Assembly (NCBI RefSeq): GCF_006715395.1
Contig: NZ_VFNC01000002.1
Span: forward strand, 3,410,001-3,474,000
DNA length: 64,000 bases
Reading direction: 5' to 3'
DNA from: Streptomyces sp. SLBN-31
GTDB taxonomy: Bacteria; Actinomycetota; Actinomycetes; Streptomycetales; Streptomycetaceae
How positions within the stretch are numbered: the first letter of the stretch is position 1; each line of letters opens with the position of its first letter. The translations under genes were made by a program, and so were the position numbers. The notes under the pieces are model-generated. The model saw only the letters and a list, made by a program, of their open reading frames with translations. It ran no database searches and was not told the origin of the DNA. Shown here in pieces: positions 9,567 to 16,042 of the stretch.

Positions 9567-9974
9567 GTGATCAAGAAGGTTATGGCTGCCGCGGTGGTCG
9601 CCGCTTCCGTTGTCGGAGCCTCGGCGGTCTTCGCGCCCCAGGCGCTGGCCATCGGGAACGATGGTGGCGTCAGCACCGCCAACGGCAACGGTGCCGCGCA
9701 GATCTACGGCAACCAGGCGACGTACGGGAACATGAGCCCGCAGATGGCCCTCATCCAGGGTTCGCTGAACAAGCCCTGCCTCGCCCTGCCCACGAAGGTC
9801 AACACCCAGTCCTTGACGACGGTCACCACCGCCCTCCAGGACGTCCCGATCCTCTCGGCTCCGCAGAACCAGCAGTGCACCGAGAACTCCACCCAGGCCA
9901 AGGGCGACGAGCCGCTGTCGCACATCCTGGACAACATCCCGGTCCTGTCCGGGAACGGCGCCAACAACAGCTGA
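9567..9974 (+). CDS. rdlA: rodlin protein (first copy)
   Basis: Rodlins are secreted proteins that organise chaplin fibrils into the rodlet layer on aerial hyphae and spores. The 135-residue product has a Sec signal peptide (MIKKVM, hydrophobic core, cleavage after APQALA). The mature protein begins IGNDGGVSTANGN and includes IYGNQATYGNMSPQMALIQG, two cysteines (NKPCLALP and NQQCTENS) and the terminal GNGANNS. The GTG start follows AGAAGGGAC. A near-identical second copy lies 1 kb downstream on the same strand. In S. coelicolor the rdlA/rdlB pair is, as I recall, divergent; here the copies are tandem, so the A/B assignment is arbitrary. Expression is expected only during aerial growth. Confidence 0.93.
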   Translation: MIKKVMAAAVVAASVVGASAVFAPQALAIGNDGGVSTANGNGAAQIYGNQATYGNMSPQMALIQGSLNKPCLALPTKVNTQSLTTVTTALQDVPILSAPQNQQCTENSTQAKGDEPLSHILDNIPVLSGNGANNS

Positions 9975-9991
9975 TCGGGTGACGCACGCAG

Positions 9992-10017
9992 CGGGCCGCC
10001 GGATTCTCGGCGGCCCG
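9992..10017 (+). terminator. hairpin terminator after first rodlin gene
   Basis: CGGGCCGCCG at 9992-10001 pairs with CGGCGGCCCG at 10008-10017 around a six-base loop, 17 bases past the stop codon. TTC follows but no long U-tract. Confidence 0.7.
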
Positions 10018-10150
10018 TTCGCCTGCCTTCCTCGGATGGCGAAAAACCCTTTCTGTTTCCGGAAATCACTGCGGCGCATACTCATTCCGGGAATGGTGCT
10101 GCCGGCTGCCGTCCCTCTTCTCGGTAACTCCGCGTTCCGGGCTTCCGGCG

Positions 10151-10839
10151 CATCTGGCGAAACTCAACAACGGCTCTGCCGAGGGCGGGGCCCAGCTCAC
10201 CGTTCGCACCGTGCAGGACATGACCCACGTGCCGATCGACCACTTCCTGCAGATCGACTTCCGACGGTTCATGGACGCCGTCGACCAGGTCGACGGGGTG
10301 GAGGTGTGCACGGCGCGCTGAAGGACTCGGCCACCAAGCTCGACCTCGCGCCCGGCCGGCACCGGCTCGGCGGCGGGCGGTCTCTGCAGTACGTCCGCTC
10401 ACGCCATGTGGACGGTTCGGCTGACCTGGGCCGGATTCAACGTCAGCACCGGTTCCTGGTCGCGGCGTTGCGCGGACTGATGTCCCGGCATGTGCTGACC
10501 GACCCGGAAGCGATGCTGCGCATCGGCCGCACCCTCCTCGGCGCCGCTTCCGTCGACCAGGGCTTCGGGACTGGTGACCTGGTGGAGCCGGCGTCCCTAC
10601 TGAGCCGAGTGCCGCTGTCAGGCACCGAGTTCGCCACGGTGCCGATCGCCGGCTTCAACCCGGCCATCAAGGGCGTCGGCTCGACACTGCGCTGGGACCC
10701 GAAGAAGTCCGACCAGGTGTTCGCCGACCTGTGTGCGGACCGGCCGCTGATCCCGGCGGGACAGAACCCCCTCCCCGGCGATCCGCCGGACATGCGCTCC
10801 TCCCTGCCCGTCCGGGGAAGTTCACTCGCGTGTCGGTAA
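10151..10839 (+). pseudogene. broken LytR-CpsA-Psr (LCP) family gene
   Basis: The remains encode the C-terminal two thirds of an LCP protein, the family that attaches glycopolymers to peptidoglycan from lipid-linked precursors. From 10151 one frame reads HLAKLNNGSAEGGAQLTVRT, then THVPIDHFLQIDFRRFMDAV and VDGVEVCTAR, and hits a stop near 10320. The homology resumes at once in another frame with LKDSATKLDLAPGRHRL and the diagnostic SLQYVRSRHVDGSADLGRIQRQ. A small deletion where CTARPLKD would be expected explains the break. The membrane anchor and N-terminal part are missing. The fragment sits between the two rodlin genes, where its origin is unclear. Confidence 0.82.
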
Positions 10840-10924
10840 CGAGATAACACTTTCTCCTCCACACTGGTCCGAATGGGGCAAACGGCGCAACCAAACCCCC
10901 ACTCGGTGGTTGGTCAAAACGCGG

Positions 10925-10978
10925 CTCTGCAACGGGGTCCGCTCTCCGAAACTCTGCACCGGAGTCCGCTCTCCGAAG
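10925..10978 (+). repeat. two tandem 27-bp repeats upstream of second rodlin gene
   Basis: Units at 10925-10951 and 10952-10978 share CTCTGCAacGGgGTCCGCTC and the following CTCCGAA, differing at about three positions. The second unit ends within the ribosome-binding region, 10 bases before the ATG. It may be a regulatory site, a 5'-UTR element or a simple duplication. Confidence 0.65.
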
Positions 10979-10988
10979 GGAAAGAAAC

Positions 10989-11393
10989 ATGAAGAAGCTG
11001 TGGGCAAGCGCGGCCATCGCCGCCTCCATCGTCGGCGCCACGGCCGCGACCGCCGCCCCTGCCTTGGCGATCGGCAACGACAACGGGGTCACCACAGTGA
11101 ACGGCAACAGCTCCGTCCAGAAGTACGGCAACCAGGCCACGCACGGCGACATGAGCCCCCAGCTCGCGCTCGTGCAGGGTTCGCTGAACAAGCCCTGCCT
11201 CGCCCTGCCCTCGAAGGTCAACACCCAGACCATCGGGACGGTCACCACCGCCCTCCAGGACGTCCCGATCCTCTCGGCCCCGCAGAACCAGCAGTGCACC
11301 GAGAACTCCACCCAGGCCAAGGGCGACGAGCCGCTGTCGCACATCCTGGACAACATCCCGGTCCTGTCCGGGAACGGCGCCAACAACAGCTGA
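10989..11393 (+). CDS. rdlB: rodlin protein (second copy)
   Basis: This 134-residue rodlin has the same plan as the upstream copy: a signal peptide (MKKLWASAAIAAS, cleavage after AAPALA), mature start IGNDNGVTTVNGN, and an almost identical second half including QGSLNKPCLALP and the GNGANNS end. The mature proteins differ mainly in the first 40 residues. The ATG follows a strong GAAGGGAAAG ribosome site, preceded by the 27-bp tandem repeats. It is secreted and works with its partner and chaplins to pattern the spore surface. The near-identity of the 3' halves suggests gene conversion or recent duplication; the interposed LCP fragment argues the pair was rearranged. Confidence 0.93.
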   Translation: MKKLWASAAIAASIVGATAATAAPALAIGNDNGVTTVNGNSSVQKYGNQATHGDMSPQLALVQGSLNKPCLALPSKVNTQTIGTVTTALQDVPILSAPQNQQCTENSTQAKGDEPLSHILDNIPVLSGNGANNS

Positions 11394-11407
11394 CCGCAGC
11401 ACCGCCG

Positions 11408-11440
11408 AAGCGGGTCGCCGAGCACATCGGCGGCCCGCTT
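11408..11440. terminator. bidirectional hairpin between rdlB and acyl-CoA ligase
   Basis: AAGCGGGTCGCCGA (11408-11421) pairs with TCGGCGGCCCGCTT (11427-11440), with one G-U pair on one strand. It lies 15 bases after the rodlin stop and 17 bases after the end of the convergent ligase gene, and so can serve both. Confidence 0.7.
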
Positions 11441-11456
11441 TCGTGTGCCCGGGCGG

Positions 11457-13376
11457 CTACTTGGCGTACAGCGCCTCGATCTCGTCCGCGTACGCGGCCC
11501 GCACGGCGTGCCGCTTGACCTTCAGGGACGGGGTGAGCAGGCCGTTCTCCTCGTTGAACTCGCCCTCGACCAGCGTGAAGGCGCGGATCGACTCGGCGCG
11601 CGAGACGGCCTCGTTGGCGTAGTCGACGGCCCGCTGGACGTCGGCGCGCATCCGGGGGTCCCGTACCACCTCGGACATCGGGGTGTCGGCGGGCAGCCCG
11701 CGGACGGACAGCCAGTGGGCGACCGCCTCGGGTTCGAAGGTGATCAGGGCGGCGACGAAGGGACGGTTGTCGCCGACCACGATGCACTGGCCGATCGGCG
11801 GGCGGCTGCGCAGCCGGTCCTCCAGGACGGCCGGGGAGACGTTCTTGCCGCCGGAGGTGACGAGGATGTCCTTCTTGCGGCCGGTGATGGTGAGATAGCC
11901 GTCCTCGTCGAGCGCGCCGAGGTCGCCGGTGGCGAACCACTCGTCCTGGAGCACGGCGTCCGTGGCCGCCGGGTTGTTCCAGTAGGCGCCGAAGACGATG
12001 CCGCCCTTGATCAGGACCTCGCCGTCGTCGGCGATGCGCACCGCGGTGCCGGGGACGGGCTGGCCGACGGTGCCCGGGCGGGGCCGCAGCGGGGGCACGA
12101 TGGTGGCGGCCGCGCTGGTCTCGGTCAGGCCGTAGCCCTCGTAGACGATGATGCCGGCCGCGTAGAAGAAGAGGTTGAGGTTGCGGTCGAGCGGGGAGCC
12201 GCCGCTGATGGCGTAGCGCATGCGGCCGCCGAGTTCCTTGCGGACGCGGCGGTAGACCAGCAGGTCGTAGAGGGCCCAGGCGGCGTACAGGGCGGGGCCC
12301 GGGCCCTTGCCCCGGTCGAGGAACTTGTCGAGGTACGCCGCTCCGAAGCGGACACCGACACGGTCGGCGCGGTCGAAGGAGGCGCCCCGGCCGATCTTCT
12401 CGGCGGTGGCGCGGCCGGTGTCGTGGATCTTCTCGAAGAGGTACGGCACGCCGACCAGGAAGGTGGGGCGGAACTCCTTGAGGGCGGGCCGGAGTTCGTC
12501 GGGCCTGATGCTGGGACAGTGGCCGATCTCGATGCGGGCCATCAGACAGGCGATCTGCAGGGTGCGGCCGAGGATGTGGGCGAGCGGGAGGAAGAGGAGG
12601 GTGGAGGCCTGCTGGCGGGTGACCTCCTTGAAGATGGGGTGCAGCAGCTCGACCGTGTTGGCGGCCTCGGCGTGCAGGTTGGCGTGGGTGAGCACACAGC
12701 CCTTGGGCCGGCCGGTGGTGCCGGAGGTGTAGCAGATCGTCGCGATCGTGTCGGGCGTCAGGGCGGTACGGCGCTTGGTGACCTCCTCGTCCGGGACGTC
12801 CCGGCCGAGGACGGTGAGCTCGGTGAGCGCGTCTTCGTCCAGCTCCCAGGTGCGGGGCGGGGTCTGGTGGCCGGCGGTTCCGGTCGTCACCGTGGCGGTG
12901 TTGCCGGCGGTCTCGGTGACGGCGAAGCGGGCGCCGGAGTCGCGGACGATCCACTCGACCTGCTCGGCGGAGGAGGTGGCGTAGACCGGGACGGTCTGGC
13001 CGCCGGCCGCCCAGATGGCGAAGTCGAGGACCGTCCACTCGTAGCGGGTGCGGGACATGACCGCGACCCGGCCGCCCGGTTCGAGGCCGGCCGCGATCAA
13101 CCCCTTGGCGACGGCGCTCACTTCGCGGGCGAAGGCGGCCGCGGTGACCGGCTGCCAGGTGCCGTGCAGCTTGCGGCGCAGGATCACGGCGTCCGGGGCC
13201 TCGGCCGCGTTGGTGTAGGGCAGGTCGGCGGTGCTGCCGGTGGTGGGTGTCTTCGCCATCGGCGCGGTGCGGGCCTCGCGCACCGCGCCGGACGCGTCCC
13301 TGACGACCTCGACCCTGGTGCGCGCGGCGAGGTCACCGCGTTGTTTCGCCCGCTTCAGATCCTTGCGTACGCCCAT
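11457..13376 (-). CDS. long-chain fatty acyl-CoA ligase
   Basis: This ANL-superfamily enzyme should activate long-chain fatty acids to acyl-CoA for beta-oxidation or lipid synthesis. Motifs include YTSGTTGRPKG (A3), the PLAHILGR segment typical of long-chain ligases, YEGYGLTETSA, WFATGDLG, and ITGRKKDILVTSGGKNVSP near the C-terminus. With the start at 13376 it has 639 residues, normal for the bacterial FadD15/long-chain class. I prefer that ATG to the one at 13436 because GGGAG lies about eight bases upstream and the protein then begins with the basic MGVRKDLKRAKQRGD. A palindromic candidate operator sits 35-50 bases upstream. The gene is monocistronic and converges on rdlB. Confidence 0.9.
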   Translation of the reverse strand: MGVRKDLKRAKQRGDLAARTRVEVVRDASGAVREARTAPMAKTPTTGSTADLPYTNAAEAPDAVILRRKLHGTWQPVTAAAFAREVSAVAKGLIAAGLEPGGRVAVMSRTRYEWTVLDFAIWAAGGQTVPVYATSSAEQVEWIVRDSGARFAVTETAGNTATVTTGTAGHQTPPRTWELDEDALTELTVLGRDVPDEEVTKRRTALTPDTIATICYTSGTTGRPKGCVLTHANLHAEAANTVELLHPIFKEVTRQQASTLLFLPLAHILGRTLQIACLMARIEIGHCPSIRPDELRPALKEFRPTFLVGVPYLFEKIHDTGRATAEKIGRGASFDRADRVGVRFGAAYLDKFLDRGKGPGPALYAAWALYDLLVYRRVRKELGGRMRYAISGGSPLDRNLNLFFYAAGIIVYEGYGLTETSAAATIVPPLRPRPGTVGQPVPGTAVRIADDGEVLIKGGIVFGAYWNNPAATDAVLQDEWFATGDLGALDEDGYLTITGRKKDILVTSGGKNVSPAVLEDRLRSRPPIGQCIVVGDNRPFVAALITFEPEAVAHWLSVRGLPADTPMSEVVRDPRMRADVQRAVDYANEAVSRAESIRAFTLVEGEFNEENGLLTPSLKVKRHAVRAAYADEIEALYAK

Positions 13377-13410
13377 GACGGCTCCCGGTCGGCTCGGACT
13401 GGGAGCACAA

Positions 13411-13426
13411 CTTACTCGCAAGTAAG
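13411..13426. promoter_or_regulatory. candidate repressor operator upstream of acyl-CoA ligase
   Basis: CTTACTCGCAAGTAAG is a 16-bp inverted repeat, with only one central base pair off perfect symmetry, in an otherwise GC-rich region. It lies 35 bases upstream of the ligase start and 437 bases inside nothing else coding. AT-rich half-sites of this kind are typical of TetR-family regulators of fatty-acid genes. Which regulator binds is inference only. Confidence 0.55.
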
Positions 13427-13446
13427 GAGGAGTCAATGGGGCCGGA

Positions 13447-15009
13447 TCATTTCATGCCGCTCGCCTCGTCGATCGCCTCCGCCAGCTGGTCGACGTCCTG
13501 GTCCTCGGTCTTCTTCGCCTGCGCGTGGGCCCGCTCGCCGAGTTCGCCGAGGCCTGGGTTGCCGGGGAGGGAGCCGACGTCGTCGGCCTCGGAGGCGCGG
13601 GTGCGCAGGGTGTCGGCGAAGTAGGCGGCGATCGCGGTGACCTGGAAGCGGCTGGGGGCGCTCCACACGTCGTCGTGCAGGGCGTCGGTCTCCAGCTGGC
13701 CGGACTCCTCGTGCGGGGCACGGGACTTCGGGTCGAGCCAGCGGACGCTCGCGGTGGCGAGATGGCCGTCGGCACCGGGCTTGGTGCGCACGGCGTACAG
13801 GGCGGTGACGGTGTGGCCGGGGCCGACCTCGCCGCCGTCGACGTTGTCGTCGCGGAAGTCCTCGTCGGCGACCTTTCGGTCGTCGTAGCCGACGAGGTGG
13901 AACTCGGCGACGGTCTCCGGGTCGAAGGCGACCTGGGCCTTGGCGTCCCGGGCGGTGAGCTCGATGTTCTGCGGGAGCTGGTCGACGAAGACCTTGCGGG
14001 CGTCGTCGTCACCGGAGACGTAGGCGGTGTGGCCGTCGCCCTTGTCGGCGAGGCGTTCCATCAGGGCGTCGCCGTAGTCGCTGCCGACGCCGACCCCGAA
14101 GAGGGTGATGCCGTGGTCGCGGCGTGCGCGGGAGACGCGTTCGAGGATGGAGTCGGCATGCGTGTCGCCGGTGTTGGCGAGACCGTCGGAGATCAGTACG
14201 ACCCGGTTGGTGGCGCCCTCGCGCAGGCCGTCGGTGGCGGTGGCGTAGCCCTTCTCGACGCCCGCGCCGAGGTTGGTGGAGTCCTCGGTCTCGAGGTCGT
14301 CGACGGCGTCGTGGACCCTGCCGCGGTGGCCGCCGAGGCGGGTCATCGGCAGGACGGTCCGCGCCTCGTCGCTGAAGGTGACCAGGGCGACCGAGTCGTC
14401 GTCGCCGAGCCGGTCGGTCATCGTGTCGAGGGACTTCTTCGCCAGGTCGAGGCGGCCGGGCTCGCCCATGGAGCCCGAGACGTCGACGACGAACGTGAGC
14501 GCGGCGGGCGGGCGTTCGCCGGAGTCGGCGGCGCGGGTGGCGAGGCCGACACGGACCAATGACCAACTGGCCCTGTCGGTGCGGGCTCCGTCGACGGTGA
14601 CCGAGAAGCCGTTGCCGTCGGGGCGGTCGTAGTCCTGGCGGAAGCTGTTGACGAACTCCTCGGGGCGCACCTGGGAGGGGTCCGGCAGCCGGCCGTCGGC
14701 GAGGACCCGGCGGGCGTAGCCGTAGGAGGCGGTGTCGACGTCGAGGGCGAAGGTGGAGAGGTGGTCGGCGGACGGACTGTCGTCCGGGCTCTGTCCGCGC
14801 TGCTCCCCGGCCGCCGCCGAGCCGGCCGGGGCCGGGAGGCCGCCGGTGCGGTTCGAGCGGTCCGCCGAACTCGTGTTGCTGTCCTGGCCCGCGCTGCACG
14901 CCGTGAGCAGCAGGCCGCCCGTCGCCGCGAGGGCGAGCAGGGCGACGCGCAGCCGTCGGGTACGACGGTGTGCCGTGCCGGGCCCTGGTGTTGGGTACCG
15001 CTGCTCCAT
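13447..15009 (-). CDS. von Willebrand factor A-domain lipoprotein
   Basis: The 520-residue product is an exported lipoprotein: a basic N-terminus, hydrophobic core and lipobox LLTAC with Cys38 as acylation site. Residues about 80-160 form the N-terminal domain (STFALDVDTASYGYARR) found in YfbK-like VWA proteins. The vWA domain follows with an intact metal-binding MIDAS DVSGS (176-180), then TNLGAG and ISDGLANTGDT. The C-terminal third matches the DUF3520-type extension, with DRKVADEDF and FQVTAIAAYFADTLR. It probably binds a protein or peptidoglycan partner on the outer membrane face; no enzymatic residues are seen. It stands between the ligase and ABC genes on the same strand with gaps of 70 and 172 bases. 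Confidence 0.85.
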   Translation of the reverse strand: MEQRYPTPGPGTAHRRTRRLRVALLALAATGGLLLTACSAGQDSNTSSADRSNRTGGLPAPAGSAAAGEQRGQSPDDSPSADHLSTFALDVDTASYGYARRVLADGRLPDPSQVRPEEFVNSFRQDYDRPDGNGFSVTVDGARTDRASWSLVRVGLATRAADSGERPPAALTFVVDVSGSMGEPGRLDLAKKSLDTMTDRLGDDDSVALVTFSDEARTVLPMTRLGGHRGRVHDAVDDLETEDSTNLGAGVEKGYATATDGLREGATNRVVLISDGLANTGDTHADSILERVSRARRDHGITLFGVGVGSDYGDALMERLADKGDGHTAYVSGDDDARKVFVDQLPQNIELTARDAKAQVAFDPETVAEFHLVGYDDRKVADEDFRDDNVDGGEVGPGHTVTALYAVRTKPGADGHLATASVRWLDPKSRAPHEESGQLETDALHDDVWSAPSRFQVTAIAAYFADTLRTRASEADDVGSLPGNPGLGELGERAHAQAKKTEDQDVDQLAEAIDEASGMK

Positions 15010-15181
15010 CTTCCGTGCCCCCTCTGCCGATTGACCGGTTGTTCGAACGGCCGTGTTGGCGTCGCCGTCTGTGACTGTGACGGCGGAGGGGGCGGGAACG
15101 TGCGTGACGAACCGTTGCGGATGGATCTCGAAGCGGCCACGATCATGGCCCGCCGAGACCGGTGGGTGACCCTCCGTTGAC

Positions 15182-16042
15182 CTAGGAGACCACGTCCTTG
15201 CGGGCGAAACCGCGGAAGGCCAGGGCGAACAGGACGAGCGCGTACGTTATGGAAATCGCCGTGCCCTGGATCATGCCGGACCACTCCGGATGCGGCTGCA
15301 CGGCGTCCGCCCAGGCGAACTGCCAGTGCGCGGGCAGGAAGTCCCGCCAGTGGCCGAGGGCCGTCACGGCGTCCAGGACGTTGCCGACGATGGTCAGGCC
15401 GACCGCGCCGCCGACCGCGCCGAGCGGCGCGTCGGTCTTGGTCGACAGCCAGAACGCCAGCGCGGCGGTGACCAGTTGGGATACGAAGATGTACGCCACC
15501 ACCACCAGCAGGCGCTGCGTGGCCGTGCCGGTGTCCAGCGCGCCGCCGGTGGGGATCTGCAGCGGGCCCCAGCCGTAGGCGGCCGTGCCGACGGCCAGGG
15601 CGACCACCGGCAGCAGGATCATCGCGGCGAGGCTGAGGCCGAGTCCGACGACGAGCTTGGACCACAGCAGGCGGGCGCGCGGCACGGGTGCGGCCAGCAG
15701 ATAGCGCAGGGAGGACCAGCCGGCCTCCGAGGCGACCGTGTCCCCGCAGAACAGGGCGACCGGGATGACCAGCAGGAAGCCGGCCGACACGAACAGGTTG
15801 ACGGCGGCGAAGTTGGCGCCGGACGCCGTCGCCGTGTCCATCAGCGTCACCCGGCCGTTGCCCTGGCTCGGGTTGCCGATCGCGAAGGCGATCAGCAGTA
15901 CGAACGGCAGGGCGGCGAGGATCGCGCCCATGACTAGCGTGCGGCGGCGCTTCAACTGCCGTATCAGCTCGACCCGCAGGGGCAGGGTGCGGCCCGCGCG
16001 GTAACCGGAGGCGGTCTCGGTGCGCTCGACGAGCGTGCTCAT
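15182..16042 (-). CDS. ABC-2 type transporter permease
   Basis: This 286-residue integral membrane protein has about six hydrophobic helices, starting at RTLVMGAILAALPFVLLIAF. A large extracellular loop follows TM1, and VASEAGWSSLRYLLAAPVPR, the cytoplasmic coupling segment of ABC-2 permeases, precedes TM3. It should form the channel for the upstream hydrolase-ABC protein: its ATG at 16042 overlaps that gene's stop by four bases (ATGA). The substrate is unknown; ABC-2 systems export lipids, polymers, peptides or drugs. Confidence 0.87.
   Translation of the reverse strand: MSTLVERTETASGYRAGRTLPLRVELIRQLKRRRTLVMGAILAALPFVLLIAFAIGNPSQGNGRVTLMDTATASGANFAAVNLFVSAGFLLVIPVALFCGDTVASEAGWSSLRYLLAAPVPRARLLWSKLVVGLGLSLAAMILLPVVALAVGTAAYGWGPLQIPTGGALDTGTATQRLLVVVAYIFVSQLVTAALAFWLSTKTDAPLGAVGGAVGLTIVGNVLDAVTALGHWRDFLPAHWQFAWADAVQPHPEWSGMIQGTAISITYALVLFALAFRGFARKDVVS

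Noticed and set aside
11445..13640. 731-codon plus-strand frame opposite the acyl-CoA ligase
   Set aside because: Gly/Asp/Val-rich low-complexity product with no motif, fully explained by the ligase on the other strand.
13525..14562. Plus-strand frame opposite the VWA lipoprotein
   Set aside because: Antisense shadow: repetitive Val/Gly/Ala composition and no ribosome site.
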